Assembly: GCA_019117485.1 (NCBI GenBank)
Contig: DWZQ01000036.1
Coordinates: 1-51,095, forward strand
Direction: 5' to 3'
DNA: 51,095 nt
Source of the DNA: Candidatus Agathobaculum intestinipullorum
Lineage (GTDB): Bacteria; Bacillota; Clostridia; Oscillospirales; Butyricicoccaceae
Of the stretch, positions 42,653 to 50,733 are shown in pieces. Below the pieces are notes generated by a model. That model was not told the origin of the DNA. It saw only the letters and a list, made by a program, of their open reading frames with translations, and did no database searches. The position numbers were made by a program, and so were the translations under genes. The number at the start of each line of letters is the position of its first letter. Position 1 is the first letter of the stretch.

Positions 42653-43519
42653 ATGCTGGAATGGGTGCATAACTTTTTAGATACGAAAGTCGGCGAAGTT
42701 GTCGGCTCGATCGTGTTTGCGTTGGCGGTTTTAGCGGTTACGCTGCTGTTGGCCAGCATCGTCAGCCGCGTGATGCGCCGCTTGGTTGACCGGCATCGGA
42801 AGAGCAACAGCAGCCTTGCAACGATATTGGGATTTGCACGTTATATTGCAGTTGCAGCCGTATATTTTGCGGGCGTGATGGTTGTTGTGTACAGTATTCC
42901 GCTGCTGTCAAGCGCGGTGCGCACATTGCTGACAGCCGGCGGCGTGATCGCGGTCGTAGCCGGCCTTGCCGCGCAGGAAGCGCTGGGCAGCGTGGTCAGT
43001 GGTATGATGATCTTGGCTTTTAAGCCGTTCCGCATGGGTGATGTGGTGCGCTACATCGATCTGGATATTTCAGGTGTGGTGGAGGAGATCACGCTGCACC
43101 ATACGGCTATCCGCACATGGGAAAATAAGCGCGTCATCATCCCGAATAGCAAGATGAACAGTTCGATCATCGAGAATGCGGATTATGCGGACAGCAAGGT
43201 CTGCGTGTTCTTGCAAGTCGGCGTATCGTATGAGTCCAACCTTGAACTGGCCAAAAAGTTGTTAGCGGACGAGATCACGCAGCACCCGGATTTTCTCGAT
43301 GTGCGCACGCCGGAGCAGAAGGCTGCAGGCGTACCGGCGGTTCAGGTAGTCGTGTTGGCGTTGGCCGATTCCTCGGTTACGCTGCGTGCCTCACTCTGGG
43401 CGCGGGATAACGGCACGGCCGCAGCCTTGCGCTTTGCTGTGCAGGAACGTATCGTTTCGGTATATGCACAAAACGGCATTGATATTGCATACCCGCATCT
43501 GGTTGTGATGCAGAAATAA
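42653..43519 (+). CDS. mscS: Small-conductance mechanosensitive channel (MscS family)
   Basis: A 288-residue membrane protein. It has three membrane segments (about 18-40, 62-85 and 88-115); the last is the Gly/Ala-rich pore helix (GGVIAVVAGLAAQEALGSVVSGMMI). The cytoplasmic beta domain follows with FRMGDVVRYIDLDISGVVEEI and the PNSKMNSS stretch. It releases solutes on hypo-osmotic shock. It lies 30 bases after proS with GAAGGAG upstream and ends at a bidirectional hairpin. Confidence 0.94.
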   Translation: MLEWVHNFLDTKVGEVVGSIVFALAVLAVTLLLASIVSRVMRRLVDRHRKSNSSLATILGFARYIAVAAVYFAGVMVVVYSIPLLSSAVRTLLTAGGVIAVVAGLAAQEALGSVVSGMMILAFKPFRMGDVVRYIDLDISGVVEEITLHHTAIRTWENKRVIIPNSKMNSSIIENADYADSKVCVFLQVGVSYESNLELAKKLLADEITQHPDFLDVRTPEQKAAGVPAVQVVVLALADSSVTLRASLWARDNGTAAALRFAVQERIVSVYAQNGIDIAYPHLVVMQK

Positions 43520-43556
43520 CCCGTCAAGTATGTGCTTATGGCATCATAAACAAAAA

Positions 43557-43582
43557 AAACCGCTGCTTGTGCAGCGGTTTTC
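43557..43582. terminator. Bidirectional terminator after mscS
   Basis: A 10-bp stem (43557-43566 with 43571-43580), TTGT loop, T-rich on the plus side and A-rich before it, so it works for both strands. Confidence 0.8.
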
Positions 43583-43586
43583 TTGT

Positions 43587-43799
43587 TTATGATTGGTTCT
43601 GACCCTGCGTGTTGCTACGGAACAGCAGTGAAATGCACCACAGTGCAGCCAGCCCGACAAGGATGAAGATGATCCGGCTCATGGTGCTGGCTTGTCCGCC
43701 AAACAGGAAGCCAACCAAGTCGAAGCCGAACAGGCCGATACTGCCCCAGTTCAGGCCTCCAACAATGGCAAGCGCCAGTGCGATCTTATCAAGTACCAT
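43587..43799 (-). CDS. DUF378 small membrane protein
   Basis: A 70-residue protein with two membrane helices. The opening LDKIALALAIVGGLNWGSIGLFGFDLVGFLFGG is the DUF378 signature (PF04070), and the second helix is RIIFILVGLAALWCISLLF. Function unknown. The ATG at 43799 follows GAAAGGGG; the longer frame lacks a ribosome site. It lies downstream of the sirtuin gene on the same strand, though the 88-base gap may hold its own promoter. Confidence 0.88.
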   Translation of the reverse strand: MVLDKIALALAIVGGLNWGSIGLFGFDLVGFLFGGQASTMSRIIFILVGLAALWCISLLFRSNTQGQNQS

Positions 43800-43887
43800 A
43801 AAAATACCCCTTTCCGGTTTTGCCATAGTATGACCGAAAAGGGGCAAATATATGCAAATATTTCGATTTTATTGCGGATGCATATTG

Positions 43888-44604
43888 TTAAAGCTGGGAG
43901 AATACCTGTCCAATCGGTGCGTGGATGACAAGGTTGGCACGGCGGTCGGCGGGCGTTTCACTTTTGTTGACCAGTACCAGCTTGTCGCCGCGGTAATAGT
44001 CGATCAGCCCGGCAGCAGGGTAGACGGCGAGCGAAGTGCCGCCAATAATCAGGATATCCGCATTGCGGATGTACTCTACACTCTTGTTGATCGTGTAACT
44101 ATCAAGGCTTTCCTCGTAGAGCACGACGTCCGGCTTGATGATGCCGCCGCAGGTGCATTTTGGCACGCCGGTGCCAGCGGCGATATCGCGCACGTCATAC
44201 GGTTTGCGGCAGCGCATGCAATAGTTCCGCAGTACCGAGCCGTGCAACTCGAGCACCTCTTTGGAGCCTGCTTTCTGGTGCAGGCCGTCGATGTTCTGCG
44301 TAACGACTGCGCGGCACTTGCCTTGAGATTCCCATTCGGCGAGTTTTTTATGCGCCGCATTGGGCTCAGCGTCCAGTGCGAGCATTTTGGCACGATAAAA
44401 ACGGTAGAATTCTTTCGGCTCGGAATGAAAAAAACTTGCACTCAGAATGGTTTCGGGCGGATACTTGTACTGTTGGTTGTACAGGCCGTCCACCGAGCGG
44501 AAATCCGGAATGCCGCTCTCGGTCGATACGCCCGCGCCGCCGAAAAACACAATGTTATCGCTTGTGTCCACCCATTCTTTCAGCTTGGCAATCTGTTCAT
44601 CCAT
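43888..44604 (-). CDS. cobB: NAD-dependent protein deacetylase (sirtuin)
   Basis: A 238-residue Sir2-family enzyme that removes acyl groups from lysine using NAD. The NAD-binding GAGVSTESGIPDFRS is near 24, TQNIDGLHQKAG near 103, the catalytic His is in ELHGS near 122, and four Cys form the zinc site (CMRC; CTCGG). KPDVVLYEE near 160 and GGTSLAVYPAA near 189 complete the fold. It begins 15 bases after the nitroreductase stop and is probably co-transcribed with it from the promoter at 45173-45201. Confidence 0.94.
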   Translation of the reverse strand: MDEQIAKLKEWVDTSDNIVFFGGAGVSTESGIPDFRSVDGLYNQQYKYPPETILSASFFHSEPKEFYRFYRAKMLALDAEPNAAHKKLAEWESQGKCRAVVTQNIDGLHQKAGSKEVLELHGSVLRNYCMRCRKPYDVRDIAAGTGVPKCTCGGIIKPDVVLYEESLDSYTINKSVEYIRNADILIIGGTSLAVYPAAGLIDYYRGDKLVLVNKSETPADRRANLVIHAPIGQVFSQL

Positions 44605-44619
44605 GGACTTTCCTCCTTG

Positions 44620-45141
44620 TCATTCGACGATGGAAACAATACCTTCCTTGCGGGGCTTGGCAGGGGTTTCCTTGGCGATATAGCCAATTGCGGCAGAGCA
44701 TACGACCAAATGATCTTCAGGTACGCCGTACTCGGTCAGGATAGCGCGTACCTTGGGATCGTCGCAGCATTCGCGGATTTGGTTAATCCAGCACGAGCCG
44801 AGGCCAAGTTCGGTCGCCATGAGCAGCAGGTTCTCCATCGCAGCCGCGCCGTCTACAAAAGCGTGGTGCTCGTCTTTTTTATAGGAAATGATGATGTTGA
44901 CCGGTGCGCCGTAGAAGTTATACTCTGGGCCGCGGTTGTCCGCTTCGGCCACCGCGCGAGCAAGACGAAGTGACTTTTCGGCGTTGTACACTACTGTGAA
45001 ATGCCATAAATATTTGCCCATGCCGGAAGGCGCCCACTCGGCGGCCTCGACCAACTGCATGATCTGCTCCTTGGGTGGGAGCTTGCTTTCAAACGCACGC
45101 GTGGAGCGGCGGGATTGGATGACTTGCATCAGATCGGACAT
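44620..45141 (-). CDS. Nitroreductase family protein
   Basis: A 173-residue flavoprotein of the nitroreductase fold. FMN contacts are in QSRRSTRAF near 9, APSGMGKYLWHF near 37 and the MATELGLGSCWI stretch near 110. It probably binds FMN and reduces nitro compounds, quinones or similar molecules with NAD(P)H; the substrate is uncertain. The ATG at 45141 has AAGGAGGG eight bases upstream; a longer frame extends over the promoter. First gene of a unit with the sirtuin. Confidence 0.9.
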   Translation of the reverse strand: MSDLMQVIQSRRSTRAFESKLPPKEQIMQLVEAAEWAPSGMGKYLWHFTVVYNAEKSLRLARAVAEADNRGPEYNFYGAPVNIIISYKKDEHHAFVDGAAAMENLLLMATELGLGSCWINQIRECCDDPKVRAILTEYGVPEDHLVVCSAAIGYIAKETPAKPRKEGIVSIVE

Positions 45142-45172
45142 AGAAAAAACCCTCCTTGATAAGAATAAATAT

Positions 45173-45201
45173 AGTATAGACTCTGTGTGGCCCGGTTTCA
45201 A
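45173..45201 (-). promoter_or_regulatory. Nitroreductase-sirtuin promoter
   Basis: On the minus strand TTGAAA (45196-45201) and TATACT (45173-45178) with a 17-base spacer. Confidence 0.75.
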
Positions 45202-45261
45202 TACAACATGAACAAAAATCCCGAACAGGTTGTAAAAAAACTGTGAAAAGGCGGGTTTGTA

Positions 45262-45270
45262 TGATATACT
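45262..45270 (+). promoter_or_regulatory. Extended -10 promoter of the ABC-F gene
   Basis: TGATATACT forms an extended -10 (TGn plus TATACT); the -35 is weak. It stands 40 bases before the ABC-F start. Confidence 0.45.
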
Positions 45271-45309
45271 GTTACAGATTAAAAATGAATATGCAGGAGG
45301 TATCATGCA

Positions 45310-46914
45310 ATGCTGACCATTACCGATCTGAGCTTAAATTTCAGCGGCGAGCCGCTGTTTAAAGATGTTAACCTGAAATTCACCGAGGGCAACTGTTACG
45401 GCGTTATCGGCGCCAACGGCGCGGGCAAATCGACGTTCCTGCGCATCCTTTCGGGGGATCTTGATCCGTCCACCGGCACGGTGTCGATCGCGCCAAAAAC
45501 GCGCATGAGCGTACTCAAGCAGGACCACTTTGCGTTCAATGAGGAAACCGTGCTGAACACGGTGCTCGGCGGCAACCCGCGCCTGCTCGAGGTCATGCGG
45601 GAGAAAGACGCGCTTTATATGAAGGACCCATTTACCGAGGAGGACGGCAACCGTGCTGCCGAGCTCGAGGCTGAGTTTGCCGAAATGGGCGGCTGGGATG
45701 CCGAGACCGAGGCTGGCCAGCTGCTCAATGGTTTGGGGCTGGACGCGGACGCGATCGCGTATACGGAAATGCAGTATCTCGGTGACGTGGAAAAGGTCAA
45801 GGTGCTGCTGGCGCGCGCGTTGTTTGGCAAGCCGGATATCCTGCTGCTCGACGAGCCGACCAACCATCTGGATATTCAGGCGGTTCGCTGGCTGGAGGAT
45901 TTTTTGGCCGAGTTCGAGGGTACAGTGCTGGTCGTTTCGCATGACCGCCATTTCCTCAACAACGTTTGTACGCATATTGTTGATATCGACTATGGCAAGA
46001 TTAAGCTGTACGTCGGTAACTATGAGTTCTGGTACGAGTCTTCTCAGCTCATTCAGCGCATGATTAAGGATCAGAACCGCAAGAATGAGGAGAAGATTAA
46101 GGAACTGCAAAATTTTATCCAGCGTTTTGCAGCGAACAAGTCCAAGTCTCGTCAGGCCACCAGCCGCCGTAAGTTGATCGACAAGCTGACCGTCGAAGAA
46201 CTGCCGGCATCCTCGCGCCGTTATCCGTGGGTATCGTTTGCGGCTGACCGCGAGGCGGGCAAGGATATCCTCGAGGTGCGTGGCATTTCCAAGACGATCG
46301 ACGGCGAAAAGGTGCTGGATAACGTATCGTTTATTGTGCGCCGCGGCGATAAAATTGCATTTATCTCGGATAATGAGCTGGCCATGACCACGCTGTTCCA
46401 AATCCTGATGGGCGAACTTGAGCCGGATGAGGGCAGTTTCAAGTGGGGCGTGACTACCTCGCAGAGTTATTTCCCCAAGGATAATAACGAGTTTTTTGAG
46501 GGGCACACCGAAACCATGCTCGACTGGATTGCGCCGTATTCGCGCACGGATACGCTTGAGTCCACGCTGCGCGGCTTCCTCGGCCGGATGCTGTTCTCAG
46601 GCGACGATGTATACAAGCCGGTGCGCGTGCTGTCGGGCGGTGAAAAGGTGCGCCTGATGCTCGCGCGTATGATGCTGTTCGGCTCGAACGTACTGGTAAT
46701 TGACCAGCCGACCAACCACCTTGATCTGGAGTCGATCACGGCGGTCAACAACGGCGTACGCGACTTTAAAGGCACAGTGCTGTTTGCCTCGCACGACCAT
46801 GAGTTTGTTCAGACGATTGCGACCCGCATTATTGAGATCCGTGAGCAGGGGGTTCTCGACAAGGAATGCACCTACGACGAGTTCCTTGAGTTCCGCGAGA
46901 CCTACAAGGGCTGA
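45310..46914 (+). CDS. ABC-F family ATPase, YbiT/YkpA type
   Basis: A 534-residue protein with two ABC domains and no membrane segment. Domain 1 has a normal Walker A (GANGAGKST near 36), Walker B LLLDEPTNHLD near 178 and a degenerate signature (LGDVEKVKV). The linker is charged (about 240-305). Domain 2 has a degenerate Walker A (SDNELAMTT near 352), a good signature LSGGEKVRL near 440, and Walker B reads VIDQPTNHLD near 463, with Gln in place of the catalytic Glu. ABC-F proteins act on the ribosome. The Gln should block hydrolysis at one site. The YbiT-like layout makes antibiotic resistance less likely than a housekeeping role. Confidence 0.92.
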   Translation: MLTITDLSLNFSGEPLFKDVNLKFTEGNCYGVIGANGAGKSTFLRILSGDLDPSTGTVSIAPKTRMSVLKQDHFAFNEETVLNTVLGGNPRLLEVMREKDALYMKDPFTEEDGNRAAELEAEFAEMGGWDAETEAGQLLNGLGLDADAIAYTEMQYLGDVEKVKVLLARALFGKPDILLLDEPTNHLDIQAVRWLEDFLAEFEGTVLVVSHDRHFLNNVCTHIVDIDYGKIKLYVGNYEFWYESSQLIQRMIKDQNRKNEEKIKELQNFIQRFAANKSKSRQATSRRKLIDKLTVEELPASSRRYPWVSFAADREAGKDILEVRGISKTIDGEKVLDNVSFIVRRGDKIAFISDNELAMTTLFQILMGELEPDEGSFKWGVTTSQSYFPKDNNEFFEGHTETMLDWIAPYSRTDTLESTLRGFLGRMLFSGDDVYKPVRVLSGGEKVRLMLARMMLFGSNVLVIDQPTNHLDLESITAVNNGVRDFKGTVLFASHDHEFVQTIATRIIEIREQGVLDKECTYDEFLEFRETYKG

Positions 46915-47276
46915 TGAAAAAAGGGCTGTACGGGCTGTTGGTACTGGCTGCATTGGCAGCGCTGGCGCTGCTTTCGGCGGTAACGCTGGGCTGGAATTGT
47001 CCGGTGCAGCATTTTACCGGCGTACCTTGTCCAGGATGCGGATTATCCCGCGCGGCGGTCGCACTGCTGCGGCTGGACTTCCACACGGCGTTCCGGTATC
47101 ACCCGATGGTGTTTGTGCTGCCGCCGGTGGTGTTGTATGCGCTGTTCGGGAAGAAACCGCTGCTCGGCAGTAAAACCCGCGAGCGTGTACTGCTATGGGG
47201 TACGATGGCGCTCTGGACGGCAGTTTGGGTGTGGCGGCTTGTGACGCACGACCCTCTGGTTTGGGGCGCGGCATGA
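46914..47276 (+). CDS. DUF2752 membrane protein
   Basis: A 120-residue protein with three membrane helices (about 7-25, 62-80 and 90-110). The motif CPVQHFTGVPCPGCGLSRA near 29 holds three Cys and is the DUF2752 signature (PF10825). Its role is unknown. The ATG shares one base with the ABC-F stop (TGATG), so translation is coupled. Confidence 0.88.
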   Translation: MKKGLYGLLVLAALAALALLSAVTLGWNCPVQHFTGVPCPGCGLSRAAVALLRLDFHTAFRYHPMVFVLPPVVLYALFGKKPLLGSKTRERVLLWGTMALWTAVWVWRLVTHDPLVWGAA

Positions 47277-47292
47277 ATCACTGGATATGGAA

Positions 47293-47330
47293 CAAGCAGG
47301 CGCATGGGGGAATGCCCGTGCGCCTGCTTG
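47293..47330 (+). other. Long hairpin after the DUF2752 gene
   Basis: A 16-bp stem (47293-47308 with 47315-47330, with one G-U) and six-base loop. No T run follows, so termination is uncertain; it may protect the 3' end of the transcript. Confidence 0.55.
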
Positions 47331-47360
47331 TCCGTTCGGTGTGTAAATGTCCGGTATTGC

Positions 47361-47390
47361 TTGCCTGACCGCAAGAATTTGTGGTATACT
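47361..47390 (+). promoter_or_regulatory. Promoter of the CpXC gene
   Basis: TTGCCT (47361-47366) and TATACT (47385-47390), 18-base spacer, 40 bases before the start codon. Confidence 0.6.
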
Positions 47391-47429
47391 ATATATAATT
47401 GGGCATCACCAAGGAGGAATATAACCGTT

Positions 47430-48041
47430 ATGACAATCACCTGTCCGCACTGTCAGGCCGAGACTGACCATAAGGTGCTCGACCACATCAATATTGACCG
47501 AAATCCCGAGTTGCGGGCCAAGGTGCAGGATCTGTCCTGCTTCCGTGTCCAATGCCCCAATTGTGGCGAGACCGTTCTTGCCGTGCATCCTTGCCTGTAC
47601 CACGATATGGCAAACCAGTTTATGGTCTGGTTATGGCCGGAGGAAGGGGAAGCGCCGCATGCGCAGTTTGACCCGCTGGCAGGCTATACGTTGCGCCGGG
47701 TGGATAGTTTGAATGCGTTCCGCGAGAAAATCAATGCGCTGGAGTGCGGTTTGGACGACCGCGCGGTGGAAATCATGAAGCTGCTGTTGTTTACGCAGCT
47801 CAACCGTGACCTCGATGTGGTTGAACTGCTGTTCCACGCGTTGGATGACCGTACAGGTGAGCTGCGTTTTGTTGCCGTGTTGTCCGATGGCGCTGAGCAG
47901 TATGCCGCTATGCCGGGGGCTACCTATCAGCGTCTGCGGGAGGATGTCGAAGCCTATCTGTATACGCCGGGCGCTGATTTCGCCGTGATCGACATGGCAT
48001 GGGCAAGCAGTGCGCTCGAACTGCTGCACGAAATGAGATAA
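47430..48041 (+). CDS. CpXC domain protein
   Basis: A 203-residue cytoplasmic protein. It opens with the CpXC zinc-binding pattern (TCPHC near 4, then CFRVQCPNCGE near 40), the PF14353 signature. The rest is mixed helix and strand without a motif I know. AAGGAGG precedes the ATG at 47430; earlier in-frame codons cross the promoter. Function unknown. It has its own promoter. Confidence 0.88.
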   Translation: MTITCPHCQAETDHKVLDHINIDRNPELRAKVQDLSCFRVQCPNCGETVLAVHPCLYHDMANQFMVWLWPEEGEAPHAQFDPLAGYTLRRVDSLNAFREKINALECGLDDRAVEIMKLLLFTQLNRDLDVVELLFHALDDRTGELRFVAVLSDGAEQYAAMPGATYQRLREDVEAYLYTPGADFAVIDMAWASSALELLHEMR

Positions 48042-48045
48042 AAAA

Positions 48046-48070
48046 ACGGTCTCCCAAGAGGGGAGACCGT
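48046..48070 (-). terminator. Terminator of the ArsP_2-type gene
   Basis: A 10-bp stem (48046-48055 with 48061-48070). On the minus strand it is followed by a T run; on the plus strand there is none, so it serves mainly the minus-strand gene. Confidence 0.75.
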
Positions 48071-48087
48071 AATCCTGCCGGGTTGCT

Positions 48088-48945
48088 TTAGCCGTAGAAT
48101 ACCTGCACCAGCGTGCCGCCGATCACGGCGACTGCCAGCGTCGCTGCAATCACAGGCAGCGCGCGGCGGCGTCCTTCTTTTTCTTCAAAGAGGACAATGT
48201 AACCGAAGCCGGCGCCGGTCGACAGGCCGGCAACCAACGCGCCGAAACTGATGGTGCCGCTGACAAATAGTTCAGAAAGAAGCACGCTCATCGCACAGCT
48301 GGGGATCAGACCGAGAACCGCACATAGCAATGGCTGGAAGATGCTGTCCGATAGCAGCAGGGATGCCAAAACATCCTCTCCGATCAGGTGCACGCCAAAA
48401 TTTAGCAGGAATAGTACTGCGAACAGGAAAAATGCGGTTTTGACCGTGTGCCAAATGACGCTCCATACAGGAGAGCCAGCGCTGCAATCACAGGGGGACA
48501 TTTCGATTTCCAATTCTTCGTCTGGTGCGCGGTGGCCGCGGAATACGGTGTAGCGCAGGATGTAGCCGCCGATGACAGCAATGGAAAACTTGACCACCAG
48601 CAACAATATAACTTGCGGAGCACTTGCGCCGCCTGCCAGCATAACGGGTACGGCTTCATCCGAGGTGGCTAAGAAGACCGCAACCAGCGTGGCCGGTGCA
48701 AGATAGCCTGCGGAAAACAGCGCGGCCGCTGCGGCCGAAAACCCACACTGTGGGATGGTACCGGCCAGTGCGCCGACAACCGGGCCAAACCGGGCCGCGC
48801 GCGATAGCAGCGCCGGGGTATTGGTCAGGCGGTTGTCGATATAATAGAGCAACGCGTACACCACGAGCAGCAGCGGCACGGTTTTGAGCACATCAAAAAA
48901 TGCTTCAGAGAAAACGTGGGATAGGATATGGAGCAAAGACTTCAC
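48088..48945 (-). CDS. Putative metal permease, ArsP_2 family
   Basis: A 285-residue protein with about nine or ten membrane segments. Two related motifs lie in the two halves: IPQCGFSAAAAALFSAGY near 64 and IPSCAMSVLLSELFVSG near 213, with STSDEAVP-like ATSDEAVPVML near 92. This matches the family annotated as putative manganese transporter or 10-TM heavy-metal exporter (PF11449). The middle loop is acidic with a Cys pair (PCDC near 152). The metal is uncertain. AATGAGGTG upstream of the ATG serves as a ribosome site. It has its own promoter and terminator. Confidence 0.82.
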   Translation of the reverse strand: MKSLLHILSHVFSEAFFDVLKTVPLLLVVYALLYYIDNRLTNTPALLSRAARFGPVVGALAGTIPQCGFSAAAAALFSAGYLAPATLVAVFLATSDEAVPVMLAGGASAPQVILLLVVKFSIAVIGGYILRYTVFRGHRAPDEELEIEMSPCDCSAGSPVWSVIWHTVKTAFFLFAVLFLLNFGVHLIGEDVLASLLLSDSIFQPLLCAVLGLIPSCAMSVLLSELFVSGTISFGALVAGLSTGAGFGYIVLFEEKEGRRRALPVIAATLAVAVIGGTLVQVFYG

Positions 48946-48977
48946 CTCATTGCAGAAACGGATTGCAAACTTTTATA

Positions 48978-49007
48978 AGTATAACACAGGTCTGTGCGTT
49001 TGGGCAA
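48978..49007 (-). promoter_or_regulatory. Promoter of the ArsP_2-type gene
   Basis: Minus strand TTGCCC (49002-49007) and TATACT (48978-48983), 18-base spacer. Confidence 0.65.
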
Positions 49008-49057
49008 GCGGGATTTGCCAGCGTATGGCTGTTTTGTAAAGGAAACGAAAGGGTATT

Positions 49058-50680
49058 ATGAAATTTAGCGAACTGAAGATTGAAAAAAGCATCTTGAAAG
49101 CACTGCGCGAAGCAGGCTATGAGGAGCCGACGCCGATTCAGCAGAAGGCAATCCCGCCGCTGTTGGACGGCCATGATTTAATGGGCTGTGCGCAGACCGG
49201 TACGGGTAAGACCTGTGCGTTTTCTGTGCCGATTATCCAGCATATCGCCAGCGAAAAGGGCAAGCCCGGCACGGTGCGCGCCCTGATTCTGACACCGACG
49301 CGCGAACTGGCATTGCAGATTTTTGAGAACGTCTGCCAGTATGCGCGGTATACCTCCTGTACGGCGGCGGTTATTTTCGGCGGTGTTTCGCAGGTGCCGC
49401 AGGTCGAGGCGATTGCGCGCGGCGCGGATATTCTGATTGCTACGCCCGGCCGCCTGTGGGATTTGATGGGGCAGGGGGTCGTCAAGCTTGGCAAGGTAGA
49501 GTGTTTTGTGCTGGATGAAGCCGACCGCATGCTGGATATGGGCTTTTTCCCGGATGTTAAGCGCATTATTAAGTATCTGCCTGCCAAACGGCAGACGATG
49601 TTGTTTTCGGCAACCATTCCGCAGGAGATTGCGGCGCTGGCCGACAGCTTGCTGCACAATCCTGCCCGTATTTCTATCACACCATCTGCCAAACCGGTTG
49701 AGAAGATAGAGCAGAAGGTTTTTTTGGTAGAAAAAGCAGAAAAGAGGGAACTGCTGATCGACACCATCCGTCAAAGCAATGTGCATCAGACGTTGGTGTT
49801 TACCCGTACTAAACATGGCGCCGATCGCGTTGCGCGCGATCTGAACCGTGCGGGCATCAAGGCGAAGTCTATTCACGGTGACAAGAGCCAGAACCAGCGT
49901 CAGCGTGCGTTGGAGGAATTCAAAGCCTGCAAGATTGCAGTGTTGGTCGCGACGGATATCGCTGCACGTGGCATTGATATCAGCGAATTGCCGCTTGTTA
50001 TCAACTTTGATTTGCCCAATATCCCGGAAACTTATGTCCACCGCATCGGCCGTACAGGCCGCGCAGGGCAGGAGGGGACGGCTATTTCGTTTTGCGACCG
50101 CTCGGAGCGGCCATATCTGGCGGATATTGAAAAGCTGATTGGCAAACGCATTCCGCTGGCAGGCGAGATTGCCCATACCGAGCCGTCGGCGGAGCGTGCG
50201 CCGCGGGAAAGCGGACAGCGTAAGACGACCAACACGCGTTCGCGGCGCGGCAAGCTAACATCGGAGAATGCCCCTGCCGAAGCGGTTGCAGCAGAGGCGG
50301 CAAAAGAAAAAGAGGCCAAACAGAAAGCACGCAAGCAGCGCGCGGCAGCGGCCAAACAGCCCAGTCGCAAAGAAAAAACAGTAGCGGCACAGACGGAGCA
50401 GCGCGCCAAAGCGGTAGCGCCACGTGCGCGTAAAGCGTCCGCAGGCCGTGGACGGGGACGCCGCAACGATCCATATGCACGCTATGAGAGAAATGAGCCG
50501 CGCGTGGACGCGCATACGCCGTCACGTGCCTATGCATTAAGCGAGGAAGCTGCTGCACGGATTCGTCAGAAGGTGGCAGCTGCGTTAGCCGCACGCACGC
50601 AAAAGATAGAGAACGCACCGGTGGCAGGAGAGACAAAGACAAAGCCTGCCGCCCGCCGTAGATGCCGTAGAAATCCGTAA
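49058..50680 (+). CDS. DEAD-box RNA helicase with a long basic tail
   Basis: A 540-residue RNA helicase. It has the Q motif (PTPIQQKAIP near 27), motif I AQTGTGKT near 46, PTRELALQ near 80, DEAD in VLDEADRMLD near 151, SAT near 183 and HRIGRTGR near 328, all typical of RhlE/CshA-like enzymes. From about residue 375 the sequence turns into a ~165-residue Ala/Lys/Arg/Glu-rich tail with stretches such as GRGRGRRND, probably disordered and RNA-binding. It unwinds RNA, for instance in ribosome assembly or mRNA decay. The start follows GAAAGGG. Confidence 0.94.
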   Translation: MKFSELKIEKSILKALREAGYEEPTPIQQKAIPPLLDGHDLMGCAQTGTGKTCAFSVPIIQHIASEKGKPGTVRALILTPTRELALQIFENVCQYARYTSCTAAVIFGGVSQVPQVEAIARGADILIATPGRLWDLMGQGVVKLGKVECFVLDEADRMLDMGFFPDVKRIIKYLPAKRQTMLFSATIPQEIAALADSLLHNPARISITPSAKPVEKIEQKVFLVEKAEKRELLIDTIRQSNVHQTLVFTRTKHGADRVARDLNRAGIKAKSIHGDKSQNQRQRALEEFKACKIAVLVATDIAARGIDISELPLVINFDLPNIPETYVHRIGRTGRAGQEGTAISFCDRSERPYLADIEKLIGKRIPLAGEIAHTEPSAERAPRESGQRKTTNTRSRRGKLTSENAPAEAVAAEAAKEKEAKQKARKQRAAAAKQPSRKEKTVAAQTEQRAKAVAPRARKASAGRGRGRRNDPYARYERNEPRVDAHTPSRAYALSEEAAARIRQKVAAALAARTQKIENAPVAGETKTKPAARRRCRRNP

Positions 50681-50733
50681 GCGGCCTGCGGCGCTGCCGT
50701 GTACACCGGATACCGCAAAAAGGAGTAGACACC

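Noticed and set aside
43852-44973. A 373-codon plus-strand frame opposite the sirtuin gene and part of the nitroreductase gene.
   Set aside because: Both minus-strand genes have full catalytic motifs and ribosome sites; the plus-strand frame has none.
48946-49057. Manganese riboswitch (yybP-ykoY type) before the metal permease gene.
   Set aside because: The leader between promoter and start is only about 30 bases, too short for that element.
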